Source: Spirochaetia bacterium
GTDB lineage: Bacteria; Spirochaetota; Spirochaetia; CADAEX01
Assembly (NCBI GenBank): GCA_017446885.1
Contig: JAFSOR010000017.1
Coordinates: forward strand, 54,209-118,208
DNA length: 64,000 nucleotides
Direction of reading: 5' to 3'
The translations under genes and the position numbers were made by a program. Of this stretch, positions 17,403 through 26,357 are shown piece by piece (positions within the stretch are counted from its first letter, which is position 1; every line of letters begins with the position of its first letter). The notes under the pieces were generated by a model that saw nothing but the letters and a program-made list of their open reading frames with translations, did not search any database and was not told the origin of the DNA.

Positions 17403-17855
17403 ATGCTGGAAATAAATACAAAGGCACCTGACTTCAAGCTGCCGGATCAGGATGGCAAGATGCACACTCTGTCGGAATATAAAGGGCAGAAGGTGATTCT
17501 ATATTTCTATCCAAAGGACAATACATCGGGCTGCACCAAGCAGGCCTGCGGTTTTTCGGAGTTGTATCCTCAGTTCAGGGAGAAAGGGGCTGTTGTGCTG
17601 GGGGTCAGCAAAGACAGCGTGGAGAGCCACAAGAAGTTCCAGCAGAAGTTCAACCTCTCGTTTACACTCCTTTCAGATACCGAGCTTTCTGTCATCAAGG
17701 CCTACGATGTGTGGAAAGAGAAAAATATGTACGGCAAGAAGAGCTTCGGAGTGGTGCGCACCACCTACCTGATCGACGAGAAGGGCATTATAGTGAAGGC
17801 GGCTGAGAAGGTGAATGCCACCGCAAATCCGGCCGACACCTTGGCACTGCTTTAA
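17403..17855 (+). CDS. bcp: Thiol peroxidase, Bcp-type peroxiredoxin
   Basis: A 150-residue peroxiredoxin of the Bcp/PrxQ class. The peroxidatic cysteine lies in DNTSGCTKQAC, with the resolving cysteine five residues on, and FYPKD precedes it. It reduces peroxides with electrons from thioredoxin in the cytoplasm. A strong AAAGGAGA precedes ATG 17403. The stop codon falls inside a TTTAAAAGGTCA word (17851-17862) shared with copA and the Fic-like gene. Confidence 0.93.
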   Translation: MLEINTKAPDFKLPDQDGKMHTLSEYKGQKVILYFYPKDNTSGCTKQACGFSELYPQFREKGAVVLGVSKDSVESHKKFQQKFNLSFTLLSDTELSVIKAYDVWKEKNMYGKKSFGVVRTTYLIDEKGIIVKAAEKVNATANPADTLALL

Positions 17856-17907
17856 AAGGTCAAACTTTTCTGTTGCTTTTGGGTCAGTGTGTGATATAAT
17901 AAGGTCA
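17851..17907 (+). repeat. TGACC-type words between bcp and the Fic-like gene
   Basis: The segment holds TTTAAAAGGTCA (17851-17862), GGGTCA (17881-17886) and AAGGTCA (17901-17907), all in the same orientation. The first is an exact copy of the 12-mer found in the copA linker and, in reverse, of the one at 18523-18534. Confidence 0.5.
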
Positions 17908-17908
17908 A

Positions 17909-18691
17909 ATGTATCAGACCCCATTCAAAATCAAAGCTGAAACTATCCAGCTTATCTCGGACATTGCCGAGCTGCAGGCTCTCTGCGGTGGCAAAGGGGA
18001 GAAGTGTGCCTCTTACAGGTCACTCCTCAGGGAATATCTGCCTGACAAGTTCAGGCAGGGGTACGGCACCGGACGGCTCCCCTTCCTGATGCAGGATCTG
18101 CTGGGCTGGCTGGATAAGGCCCCGGACCATATCCTGATAAAAGGGTGCGAGCTGCTTTACGAGCTTGAGACAAACCAGCCTTTTGACGAAGATAACGGGA
18201 AGATTGGCCGGAAGTGCCTGCTTTCTTTACTGGGTACCTGGAACCCTGTGTTCCGGAGCCTGCCGCTGGAAGCGGAGGTGGAAGCCAGCCAGAGCCAGTA
18301 CCGCTATGCCCTGCGGACTGCGGGGGATGCCGGTGACTCGGGGGTGTTCATCACCTTTATGCTCCATCTGATACTGGCGGCACTGGAGAAGTGCAGGGGA
18401 ACCAATGAGGCTGCTCCGAAGGTCGGGACAGCTGCCAAGCCTGCAGGAACTGGCAAAATTAAAGGGTCAGACGGTATTGCCAGTGACCCGATAAATGACC
18501 CGATAAAATCTGACCTTATAAATGACCTTTTAAATGCCCTTTCCGAGACACCGGCTGCTACCTACGACGACCTGGCTGCCAAACTTGGAGTATCTGCTGC
18601 TACTGTAAAGCGGCGGCTGGCAGAGCTTAAGAATTCTGGTGCCATAACACGGGAAGGCTCCAAGAAAGCAGGCACCTGGAAAGTGATCTAA
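17909..18691 (+). CDS. Degenerate Fic-domain protein with C-terminal winged helix
   Basis: The central part aligns with Fic proteins (ELLYELETNQPF at residues 81-92). The signature that is normally HPFxxGNGRxGR reads QPFDEDNGKIGR at 90-101: the catalytic His is Gln, the first Gly is Asp and the Arg is Lys. AMP transfer is therefore unlikely. Residues 168-210 are a linker encoded by a tandem 12-bp repeat array, and residues 211-260 form a winged-helix DNA-binding domain (YDDLAAKLGVSAATVKRRL). A regulator derived from a Fic protein is the best reading. Confidence 0.65.
   Translation: MYQTPFKIKAETIQLISDIAELQALCGGKGEKCASYRSLLREYLPDKFRQGYGTGRLPFLMQDLLGWLDKAPDHILIKGCELLYELETNQPFDEDNGKIGRKCLLSLLGTWNPVFRSLPLEAEVEASQSQYRYALRTAGDAGDSGVFITFMLHLILAALEKCRGTNEAAPKVGTAAKPAGTGKIKGSDGIASDPINDPIKSDLINDLLNALSETPAATYDDLAAKLGVSAATVKRRLAELKNSGAITREGSKKAGTWKVI
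18484..18534 (+). repeat. Tandem 12-bp repeat array in the Fic-like gene linker
   Basis: Four 12-mers in a row: TGACCCGATAAA (18484-18495 and 18496-18507), a 3-base gap, TGACCTTATAAA (18511-18522) and TGACCTTTTAAA (18523-18534). They encode DPIN/DPIK/DLIN/DLLN units. The first and last 12-mers recur exactly in the copA linker. Confidence 0.75.
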
Positions 18692-18703
18692 GGATGGCAT
18701 GAC

Positions 18704-19033
18704 ATGGTTATAGATTTCAACAGTATGAAAGAGGAACTCCTCCACCACTTCAAGGGTGGAGAGAAGTATATGATTGCCAAGATGGTGAATGACGGCACCA
18801 ACAAAATCATTGTAGGCCGCCTTATTCCCGGCGCAACTATAGGCGATCATGGTCACGAGACATCAAGCGAGATAATCTATATTCTCGAGGGACACGGCAC
18901 CTCAATTGTCGATGATGAGGAGACCAAGGTGGGACCTGGCTTCTGCCAGTACTGCCCTAAAGGGCATTCCCACCAGCTTATAAATACCGGCACCAAGGAC
19001 TTGGTCTTCTTTGCCGTAGTGCCGGAACAATAG
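18704..19033 (+). CDS. Small cupin-domain protein
   Basis: A single-domain cupin of 109 residues. The metal-binding motif 1 is GDHGHETSSEIIYILEG near residues 47-63 and motif 2 is PKGHSHQLIN near residue 88, so all usual His/Glu ligands are present. The substrate is unknown; small cupins of this type include sugar isomerases and sensors. It starts 12 bp after the Fic-like gene, probably in the same unit, and its stop is 9 bp from the convergent phosphoketolase stop. Confidence 0.8.
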   Translation: MVIDFNSMKEELLHHFKGGEKYMIAKMVNDGTNKIIVGRLIPGATIGDHGHETSSEIIYILEGHGTSIVDDEETKVGPGFCQYCPKGHSHQLINTGTKDLVFFAVVPEQ

Positions 19034-19042
19034 ACTGAAAAA

Positions 19043-21397
19043 TCAGCTCCACTTCCAGTCTGCAACCTCTGGCAGATCCACACCATATTTGGCGATGTAC
19101 TGCTTGTGCTCCACCAGTTTGTCCTTCATCTGCTGGATAAGATATGCACCGCGGTTACCCAGCTGTGGCAGGTTGTAGATTACGCTCTGCACCAGATTGA
19201 AGCGGTCAAGACCGTTAAGAACCCTCATGTCAAACGGTGTGGTTATGGTTCCTTCCTCGATATAGCCCCGCACATGCAGATTCTTGTTGTTCCGCTTGTA
19301 GGTGAGCAGGTGTATAAGGGATGGATAGCCGTGGAAAGCGAAGATAATAGGCTTGTCGGTGGTAAAGAGGGCATCGTACTCCCGCTGCGAAAGACCGTGC
19401 GGATGCTGCGAGTCGGACTGGAGCCGCATAAGGTCCACCACGTTTATTACCCTTATCTTGAGCTCGGGGAATGCAGAGCGCAGTATGGTTACAGCCGCCA
19501 GTGTCTCAAGGGTTGGGGTGTCTCCTGCGCAGGCCATGATGACATCGGGTTCTGAGCCCTGGTCGGTGGAAGCCCACTGCCAGATTCCTATTCCCTGCCT
19601 GCAGTGTTTTACTGCCTGCTCCATGGTAAGCCACTGCGGCCTCGGATGCTTTGATGCCACAATCACGTTGACATAGTTGCGGCTCTGGATGCAGTGGTCG
19701 TAGCAGGAGAGGAGGCAGTTGGCATCTGGCGGCAGGTAGAGGCGCACCACGTCGGCCTTCTTGTTGGCCACATGGTCCAGGAAGCCTGGATCCTGATGGG
19801 TGAATCCGTTGTGGTCCTGCTGCCATACATTGGATGCAAGTATGTAGGTGAGCGACGATATCTTCTCCCGCCACGGCAGCTGGTTACATACCTTGAGCCA
19901 CTTGGCGTGCTGCGAGAACATTGAGTCTACGATACGGATGAAAGCCTCGTAGCTGGTAAAGAAGCCGTGGCGGCCCGTGAGCAGGTAGCCTTCAAGCATT
20001 CCCTGGCAGACGTGCTCAGACAGCATGGAGTCCATGACCCTTCCTTCTGGCGACAGGTGGTCGTCCTCGGGCAGGATTTCGCCGCTCCATGTGCGGTTGT
20101 CCACCTCGAACAGCGGATTGAGCCGGTTGGAAGAGGTCTCGTCCGGCCCGAAGGAGCGGAAGTTCTTAGCCTCCTGGTTCAGCTTGTATATGTCGCGGAC
20201 AAAGGTGCCCAGCACTTTCATGTCCTGTGCCTCTACGCTGCCGGGGAATGCCACATCTACGCCGTACTCACGGTAGTCTGGCATTCTGAGGTCTTTAAGC
20301 AGCTTGCCACCGTTGGCATGTGGGTTTGCACCCATGCGCAGATTTCCTTTGGGCGGGAAGTCGAGCAGTGCTTTGACCGGCACACCGTTTTTGTCGAAAA
20401 GCTCTTGGGGTTTGTAGCTCTTTAGCCACTTCTCGATAAGCTTTATATGCTCTGGGCTGTCGGGCTGGACCGGCACCTGATGTGCCCTCCAGTAATCCTC
20501 AACCTTAAGGCCGTCCACTTCCTTTGGACCTGTCCACCCTTTGGGTGCACGTAGTACTATCATAGGCCAGTGCGGCCGCTTGGTATCGCCTTTTTCCCTT
20601 GCTGCCTTCTGGAAGCCTTGAATCTGCTGGATGCAGAGGTCCAGGGTATCGGCAAATTTCCGGTGCATCTGGGCCGGGTCGCTGCCTTCGACAAAGTATG
20701 GTGTCCAGCCGCAGCCCTTGAAAAATGCTTCAAGTTCGGCATGAGGTATGCGGGCCAGCACTGTCGGGTTTGCAATCTTGTAGCCGTTTAAGTGCAGGAT
20801 AGGAAGCACTGCTCCGTCGTTTTTGGCAGAGAGGAATTTGTTAAGCTGCCAGCTGGTGGCAAGGGGTCCGGTCTCGGCCTCGCCGTCGCCTACAACGCAG
20901 GCTGCGATAAGGGTAGGGTTGTCCAGGACTGCGCCGAATGCGTGGGCCAGGGAATAACCCAGCTCGCCCCCTTCGTTGATAGAACCCGGGGTCTCGGGTG
21001 CCACATGGCTTGGGATTCCGCCCGGGAAGCTGAACTGCTTGAAAAGACGCTGCATTCCCTCCTTATCCTGTGTGATGTTGGGGTAGACCTCCTGATAGCT
21101 GCCATCAAGCCAGTCCTGGGCAACCATGGCGTTTCCGCCGTGCCCCGGGCCGGAGAGGTAAATCATGTTCAGATCCTTCTCTTTGATGACCCTGTTCAGG
21201 TGTGTATAAATGAAGTTCTGGCCGGGGCATGTTCCCCAGTGGCCTACTATTTTCTTCTTGATATGTTCTGGCTTTAATGGAGACTCCAGCAGGGGGTTGT
21301 CCAGCAGATAGAGCTGGCAGGCTGTAAGGTAGTTGCTGGCCCTCCAGTATGCGTCCATAACTTTTAATTCTTTGTCTGTTGCATGTTTTATTCTCAT
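19043..21397 (-). CDS. xfp: Xylulose-5-phosphate/fructose-6-phosphate phosphoketolase
   Basis: A thiamine-diphosphate enzyme that splits xylulose-5-P (and often fructose-6-P) to acetyl-P plus a triose or tetrose phosphate. At 784 residues it has family length. Visible motifs are [26 protein letters not shown] and [15 protein letters not shown] in the N-terminal half, and TSYEAF and HQDPGF in the central part. It supplies acetyl-P for ATP via acetate kinase in fermentation. ATG 21397 follows a TAGGAGAT on the minus strand. It appears to be a single-gene unit. Confidence 0.95.
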   Translation of the reverse strand: MRIKHATDKELKVMDAYWRASNYLTACQLYLLDNPLLESPLKPEHIKKKIVGHWGTCPGQNFIYTHLNRVIKEKDLNMIYLSGPGHGGNAMVAQDWLDGSYQEVYPNITQDKEGMQRLFKQFSFPGGIPSHVAPETPGSINEGGELGYSLAHAFGAVLDNPTLIAACVVGDGEAETGPLATSWQLNKFLSAKNDGAVLPILHLNGYKIANPTVLARIPHAELEAFFKGCGWTPYFVEGSDPAQMHRKFADTLDLCIQQIQGFQKAAREKGDTKRPHWPMIVLRAPKGWTGPKEVDGLKVEDYWRAHQVPVQPDSPEHIKLIEKWLKSYKPQELFDKNGVPVKALLDFPPKGNLRMGANPHANGGKLLKDLRMPDYREYGVDVAFPGSVEAQDMKVLGTFVRDIYKLNQEAKNFRSFGPDETSSNRLNPLFEVDNRTWSGEILPEDDHLSPEGRVMDSMLSEHVCQGMLEGYLLTGRHGFFTSYEAFIRIVDSMFSQHAKWLKVCNQLPWREKISSLTYILASNVWQQDHNGFTHQDPGFLDHVANKKADVVRLYLPPDANCLLSCYDHCIQSRNYVNVIVASKHPRPQWLTMEQAVKHCRQGIGIWQWASTDQGSEPDVIMACAGDTPTLETLAAVTILRSAFPELKIRVINVVDLMRLQSDSQHPHGLSQREYDALFTTDKPIIFAFHGYPSLIHLLTYKRNNKNLHVRGYIEEGTITTPFDMRVLNGLDRFNLVQSVIYNLPQLGNRGAYLIQQMKDKLVEHKQYIAKYGVDLPEVADWKWS

Positions 21398-21462
21398 ATA
21401 ATCTCCTAAAAGAAAAGGGTAACATAAAGAGGGGTATCTGTCAAATTTTAATGTGCATCAGG

Positions 21463-22782
21463 CTATTCTTTATCTGACCCGATAAGGCCGTTCCTGGTGT
21501 TGTATTTGAGCAGGATGATGGCTGAAGTCATGACAATAGTCTCGATTATGAGGGGTGCAAACCAGATGTTCTGGGGTCCCAGCACCGATGGAATGAGCAG
21601 GATGACTATGGTGTCGACAACAAATGCCCGCAGCACATGGATAGCCAGTGCAGGTTTGCTCCTGGTGGTGGAGTAGAGGAAGGCCGATATAGTTACAGTC
21701 ACTGCCTCAAGCAGGATAGAGACCAGGTACTTGGGCATGTGCTGGTTGAACAGGGCTATGGCGGCCTGGTTTGAGTTGAATAGCAGGGCCACGGCAGGAC
21801 CTGAGAAAAGAAGGAAGAAGTTTACTATCATACCACCGCCCACACTTATGCAGATTCCTGCCTTGAGGTAGTAGCGCAGGTCGGCTTCGTTCTCCTCGCC
21901 GTAGCTGTTGCCGAAAAGGGGCTGGAGACCTTGGCTGGCTCCCACAAAGATAGAGGCCGAGAAGGTGGCGATGTACATGAGGAGCGAGTAGGCATTGAGG
22001 GCATCGTCTCCCAGATACCGGGCAAGCATAACATTGGTCAGCACCATGGTCACTGGGGTGCCGAACTGGGCTACGCATTCGGGTATTCCGCGCTTTAACA
22101 TTGTGAACACAAGGTGCGGGTCAAAATGAACTGCACTAAACCTGAGCTTTCCACGCTTTGACAGGAAATGCCCCAGAACGCAGATAAGCGATAAAGTCTG
22201 AGCGCTGCCGGTGGCAAGAGCTGCTCCCTTAAGCCCCATGTGGAGCGGGAAAATAAGAATGTAGTCCCCTATTATGTTGAGCACCGATGAGCCTATGGTA
22301 AGGACACTGACCAGACCAGGCGCACCATCGTTCCGGGCAAACCCCAGGAAGGCACTGTTCAGGCAGCATGGGACAATGAATACCGAATACCAGAACAGGT
22401 ACTCCTTTACCAGCGGGTAGAAAGTGTCGGTGGAGCCCAGCATTCTAGCCAAAGGGCCTGTGAATACAGTTCCGAACAGGCACAGTACTATGCCGATGAC
22501 AGCATTTAAGAATATTGCCAGTGAAAAGACTTGATTTGCCCCCTCAAAATCCTTTCGCCCAATGCGGATTGCAGTTATGGTCAGGGCTCCGATGGTGGTG
22601 AGCATGCTGGTTGCAGTAAAGAACATCAGGAAAGGGAATGAGATGTTGATTGCACCAACTGCATTTATTCCAACCCCGTGGCCCACGAATATGCCGTCCA
22701 CAATTCCGAACAGAAATATGCTTACCATGCTGAGTATGGAGGGGAGAGTATAACGTATAAGCTTTCTTGTCTGGTCTTTCAT
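21463..22782 (-). CDS. MATE-family efflux transporter
   Basis: A 439-residue protein with twelve hydrophobic segments in two homologous halves, and the MATE feature GHGVGINAVGAINISFP in helix 1-2. It probably exports drugs or metabolites against Na+ or H+. The substrate cannot be predicted. The last codons contain a TGACCCGATAAG word (21475-21486) close to the repeats in the Fic-like gene. The 189 bp gap upstream separates it from the divergent rplM operon. Confidence 0.88.
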   Translation of the reverse strand: MKDQTRKLIRYTLPSILSMVSIFLFGIVDGIFVGHGVGINAVGAINISFPFLMFFTATSMLTTIGALTITAIRIGRKDFEGANQVFSLAIFLNAVIGIVLCLFGTVFTGPLARMLGSTDTFYPLVKEYLFWYSVFIVPCCLNSAFLGFARNDGAPGLVSVLTIGSSVLNIIGDYILIFPLHMGLKGAALATGSAQTLSLICVLGHFLSKRGKLRFSAVHFDPHLVFTMLKRGIPECVAQFGTPVTMVLTNVMLARYLGDDALNAYSLLMYIATFSASIFVGASQGLQPLFGNSYGEENEADLRYYLKAGICISVGGGMIVNFFLLFSGPAVALLFNSNQAAIALFNQHMPKYLVSILLEAVTVTISAFLYSTTRSKPALAIHVLRAFVVDTIVILLIPSVLGPQNIWFAPLIIETIVMTSAIILLKYNTRNGLIGSDKE

Positions 22783-22971
22783 ATCTGTGCCGATATGCTA
22801 TCGGCAAATATTTTAAATATCAAGGGCATATTGACAAATTTTCTAAAATCATTAAAGTTATTATACTTGTATTAGAATCTGCCCGGATCTGTGCAGTTAT
22901 GAGTCCGTTACCTTCATACCTGCCTGCTTCTAACAGACCGTTGCAGAGAAAATTTTATAAAGGACTATGAA

Positions 22972-23400
22972 ATGAAAACTATCTTTGTTAAACCAAAAGA
23001 TGTTGTCAGAAAGTGGTACGTGCTGGACGCCGAGGGAGTTCCTCTGGGACGTGTTGCTGTAAAGGCTGCCAACCTTGCAAGAGGCAAGCACAAGGCATGC
23101 TATGTTCCTCATCAGGAGATTGGCGACTTCGTTATCATCATCAATGCCGAGAAGGCAATTGTTACTGGCGGCAAAGAAAATAAAAAGATTTACTACAACT
23201 ACTCTGGATATCCAGGCGGAATGAGAGCCGAGACCTACAAGGCAGTTCTCGAGAAGAAGCCTACTTATCCTATGGAAAGAGCTGTAAAGGGAATGCTTCC
23301 TCACGGCGCTTTAGGAAACAAGCTTTTCGCTAACGTAAAGATTTATGCAGGACCTGATCATCCACATGCTGCACAGAATCCTGAAAAGCTGGAAATCTGA
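22972..23400 (+). CDS. rplM: 50S ribosomal protein L13
   Basis: The 142 residues match L13 throughout: WYVLDAEGVPLGRVA near residue 15, the RGKHK stretch, GDFVIIINAEK and GMLPHGALGN. An AAGGA precedes ATG 22972. The 189 bp leader has a TATACT at 22862-22867, a plausible -10 element with a weak -35; a TTGACA at 22831 is too far away to pair with it. It forms an operon with rpsI, 18 bp downstream. Confidence 0.97.
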   Translation: MKTIFVKPKDVVRKWYVLDAEGVPLGRVAVKAANLARGKHKACYVPHQEIGDFVIIINAEKAIVTGGKENKKIYYNYSGYPGGMRAETYKAVLEKKPTYPMERAVKGMLPHGALGNKLFANVKIYAGPDHPHAAQNPEKLEI

Positions 23401-23418
23401 GGATAAGGAGAGTAAGAA

Positions 23419-23817
23419 GTGGCAAAAATAACTAATCTTTCATTAGGAACAGGAAGAAGAAAGACTTCTGTTGCACGTGTTTATCTGAGAAGCGGAAATG
23501 GTGCCATAATGATCAACGGCAAGAGCGTTGAGGCATATTTCGCAAACCCGGAGCATGTGTTTACTGTAAAGCAGCCTCTGGTAGCTACAGCTTCCGAGGG
23601 CAAGTTTGATATCCTTATCAATGTTAAGGGCGGCGGAGTCAGAGGACAGGCTGGTGCCTGCAGACATGGTATTGCAAGAGCTCTTGCAGCTAACGACGAA
23701 TCAAACATCAGCGTACTCCATGCAAATGGCTTCCTCACCAGAGACTCAAGAATGGTAGAGAGAAAGAAATATGGTAGACGCGGTGCGAGAAGAAGATTCC
23801 AGTTCTCAAAACGTTAA
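23419..23817 (+). CDS. rpsI: 30S ribosomal protein S9
   Basis: S9 of 132 residues with GTGRRKTSVARVYLR at the N-terminus, GGGVRGQAGACRHGIARAL in the centre and the basic C-terminal tail ending FSKR, which reaches the ribosomal P site. It starts at GTG 23419 with a GGAG upstream. The recX start lies inside its last 47 bp. Confidence 0.97.
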   Translation: MAKITNLSLGTGRRKTSVARVYLRSGNGAIMINGKSVEAYFANPEHVFTVKQPLVATASEGKFDILINVKGGGVRGQAGACRHGIARALAANDESNISVLHANGFLTRDSRMVERKKYGRRGARRRFQFSKR

Positions 23818-24439
23818 TATCTATATTACAGCAATTCATACAAAAGAGGCATTCACCGAGGTGTCAATCTCGACTGGTGCCTCTTTTTTTATCTCAGACT
23901 CCGACTACAGGGTTTTCCCGTTCCGCAAAGGAGATGCGATTACTCCCGATGTGGTGGAGAATCTTGAGAAAGGCCACAAGCTGATTCTGTGCCGTTCCAA
24001 GGCTTTGTCGCTTCTGGACCTGGCCGAGCATTCTGCCTTTATGCTGCGTACCAAGCTGCGCCAGCGTGGGTTTGAGGCACCTGTGGTGGAATCTGTTATT
24101 GCACAGCTTAAGGAAAAGAACTATCTTGATGACAGGCGGTTTGCTGAGGTGTGGGTGCGCTCCCGGCTTAAGCGGAATCCGGCAGGAAAAAGCGTTCTGG
24201 TGTCGGGGCTCAGGGCAAAAGGGGTCAGCATGCAAGATGCGGAGGAGGCTGTATCTGAGGTTCTGGACGAGGAGGCTCTTTTAGAAGGAGCCAGGAAGGT
24301 GTATAATAAAGCTGCCCGGAAAAAGAACTCCACACCGGAGAAAATCAAGGCGGCGATGGTGCAGAAAGGGTATTCCCTCTCTGTCATAAGAGTTGTAACA
24401 AAGGAGGTCATGGATGGAAAAGAAACGGAAGAGAATTAA
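23771..24439 (+). CDS. recX: Regulatory protein RecX
   Basis: RecX modulates RecA filaments. The protein shows the N-terminal domain from YITAIHTKEA and the three-helix repeats: AEHSAFMLRTKLRQRGF, then LKEKNYLDDRRFAEVWVRSRL with the typical DDRRFA, then LRAKGVSMQDAEEAV. The homology starts near residue 20, so a start inside rpsI is needed; ATG 23771 is the best candidate, with GTG 23783 as the alternative. The 3' end overlaps the next gene by 26 bp. Being in the ribosomal-protein operon is unusual for recX. Confidence 0.85.
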   Translation: MVDAVREEDSSSQNVNIYITAIHTKEAFTEVSISTGASFFISDSDYRVFPFRKGDAITPDVVENLEKGHKLILCRSKALSLLDLAEHSAFMLRTKLRQRGFEAPVVESVIAQLKEKNYLDDRRFAEVWVRSRLKRNPAGKSVLVSGLRAKGVSMQDAEEAVSEVLDEEALLEGARKVYNKAARKKNSTPEKIKAAMVQKGYSLSVIRVVTKEVMDGKETEEN

Positions 24440-25004
24440 GATTTATTCTGCGCTGGAAGTGGCCAATATCTGCGGAGTGGTGAACCAGACTGCCATAAAC
24501 TGGATCAAGAACGGTTCTCTTAAAGCATTCACCACACCTGGCGGTCAGTACCGTGTTTATGCCGAGCATCTGGTGGACTTTCTTAAGGAAAGGGGAATGA
24601 AGGTGCCGGCCGAAGTGCTTGACAGCCTTAACGATGGCTTTGTGAACGATAAAAAAATTCTTATAATAGACATAGACCGTGTTGCAATTAAAGATATGCG
24701 GGAAGCCCTTTCGCAGGCTCTGTCCGGTTATTCCTTTATCACAGCGGCCACCAGCTTTGATGCAGGCCGGCTCCTTATGGCAGAAAAGCCCGAGATAATT
24801 ATATTAAGCGAATCTTTTTCGGAGCTTACTGTGGAAAACCTGTACGACACCATCTCAAGCCGGCGGGATTACGAAAAGCCTGCCATCATATTCATAGCTG
24901 ATGAAAATTCCACAGTCAGGGAGAGCAAAAAGGCAGACCTTTTCCTCCATCTGCCATTGGATATAGAAAAACTGGTGGAGTTTATCCGCACCTATAGTGG
25001 ATAA
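24414..25004 (+). CDS. MerR-like HTH protein with receiver-like C-terminal domain
   Basis: Residues 10-60 are a helix-turn-helix of the excisionase/MerR type (YSALEVANICGVVNQTAINW, then TTPGGQYRVY). Residues 80-196 resemble a response-regulator receiver: KKILIIDID, a site near IIILSESFS where the phospho-Asp would be, and a late LHLPLD in place of the usual KP. The expected phospho-Asp in the third strand is not obvious, so it may be a phosphate-independent receiver. Similar proteins occur in spirochaetes; the function is unknown. It overlaps recX by 26 bp. Confidence 0.65.
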   Translation: MEKKRKRIKIYSALEVANICGVVNQTAINWIKNGSLKAFTTPGGQYRVYAEHLVDFLKERGMKVPAEVLDSLNDGFVNDKKILIIDIDRVAIKDMREALSQALSGYSFITAATSFDAGRLLMAEKPEIIILSESFSELTVENLYDTISSRRDYEKPAIIFIADENSTVRESKKADLFLHLPLDIEKLVEFIRTYSG

Positions 25005-25042
25005 CACTTGTTTCAACTCCTGTTTTCATTTAGAATGTCTCT

Positions 25043-26350
25043 ATGGTTTTCATTGATATTATAGAAAAGAAGAAGAACGGCCTTAAGCTTAATCAGGAAG
25101 AAATCAATTATTTCATAAGCGGCTATGTGTCCGGAGAGATTCCAGATTATCAGGTTTCGGCTCTTCTTATGGCTATTGTCCTGAAAGGGATGGATGACGA
25201 TGAGACTGCCGCCCTTACCACAGCAATGCTCAATTCGGGGCCGCGGCTGGATCTATCGGGTATAAAGGGATTCAAGGTGGACAAACACTCCACCGGCGGC
25301 GTAGGGGATGACACCACACTTCTGGTTGCACCTCTGGTTGCTGCCTGCGGATGCAAGGTGGCCAAGATGTCGGGCCGGGGGCTGGGCTTTACCGGGGGCA
25401 CTCTGGATAAGCTTGAGTCGATTCCGGGGTTTAATGTTTTCCTGGACAATGAAACCTTTGTTAAGAATGTATCCAAGGTGGGCCTTTCCATAATGGGTCA
25501 GACTGCAGACCTGGTCCCTGCCGACAAGAAGCTCTATGCCCTGCGTGATGTGACCGGTACAGTGCAGAGCCTGCCCCTGATTGCCTCCAGCATCATGAGC
25601 AAGAAGATTGCAATGGGTACCGATGCAGTTGTCTTGGATGTCAAGACAGGAAACGGGGCATTGCTGCCTAACATAAAGGATTCAATTAAACTGGCCGATA
25701 TAATGGTAAGAATCGGCAAGGCAACAGGCCTTAAGACCACTGCCGTGGTCACCGACATGAACCAGCCTCTGGGCAACTGCATCGGAAATGCGCTGTCGGT
25801 GGAGGAGGCTATCCATGTGCTTAGAGACAACATAGAGTGCGACATAAAGACAGTATCTCTGACCCTTGCCTCGAAGATGCTTATTCTGGGCGGTGTCTGC
25901 GAGTCGGACAGCGAGGCCATGATGATGCTGGAGGATAAACTTGCCTCGGGGCAGGCGCTGGTAAAGCTGGCACAGATGATAAAGACCCAGGGTGGCGATC
26001 CCAATGTGGTGGACGATACCTCTATACTACCCCATGCAAAGGAGCAGATTTCTGTTTGCTCAGACTCTGCTGGTTATGTGTCTGAAATCATAACCCGTGA
26101 TGTTGGTTCTGCCGCATCGCTTTTGGGCGCAGGCAGGGCAACCAAAGAGGATGTTATTGATCCTGCTGTGGGAATAGTGATTAAAAAGCGGCTTGGCGAC
26201 TATGTTAAGAAAGGGGAGGAGCTTGCCGTCTTCCATGTGAACGATAAGAAGAATTTCGAGGAAGCAGTGGCCAGATTCAAGAATGCATATACAATCTCCA
26301 AGGCTCAGCCTGACGAGCTTCCCCTTATCTATACCGTGATTGAGGATTAA
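25043..26350 (+). CDS. deoA: Pyrimidine-nucleoside (thymidine) phosphorylase
   Basis: It cleaves thymidine, and probably uridine, with phosphate to give the base and (deoxy)ribose-1-P. The 435 residues contain the phosphate-binding signature KHSTGGVGDDTTL near residue 81, and SGRGLGFTGGTLDKLESIPG near 107, the family pattern. The C-terminal alpha/beta domain is present. Whether it accepts both nucleosides (PyNP) or only thymidine (TP) is uncertain. It heads a run of closely spaced plus-strand genes reaching murA. Confidence 0.92.
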   Translation: MVFIDIIEKKKNGLKLNQEEINYFISGYVSGEIPDYQVSALLMAIVLKGMDDDETAALTTAMLNSGPRLDLSGIKGFKVDKHSTGGVGDDTTLLVAPLVAACGCKVAKMSGRGLGFTGGTLDKLESIPGFNVFLDNETFVKNVSKVGLSIMGQTADLVPADKKLYALRDVTGTVQSLPLIASSIMSKKIAMGTDAVVLDVKTGNGALLPNIKDSIKLADIMVRIGKATGLKTTAVVTDMNQPLGNCIGNALSVEEAIHVLRDNIECDIKTVSLTLASKMLILGGVCESDSEAMMMLEDKLASGQALVKLAQMIKTQGGDPNVVDDTSILPHAKEQISVCSDSAGYVSEIITRDVGSAASLLGAGRATKEDVIDPAVGIVIKKRLGDYVKKGEELAVFHVNDKKNFEEAVARFKNAYTISKAQPDELPLIYTVIED

Positions 26351-26357
26351 GGTTCCT

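Noticed and set aside
19106..21277. Several long plus-strand frames across the phosphoketolase gene
   Set aside because: All lie antisense to a fully conserved enzyme gene and show no protein features.
22831..22867. TTGACA/TATACT as an ideal rplM promoter
   Set aside because: The two elements are 25 bases apart, too far for a normal promoter; the TATACT may still serve with a weak -35.
23834..23870. RecX start after the rpsI stop
   Set aside because: The first in-frame GTG after the stop would remove residues that align with the RecX N-terminal domain.
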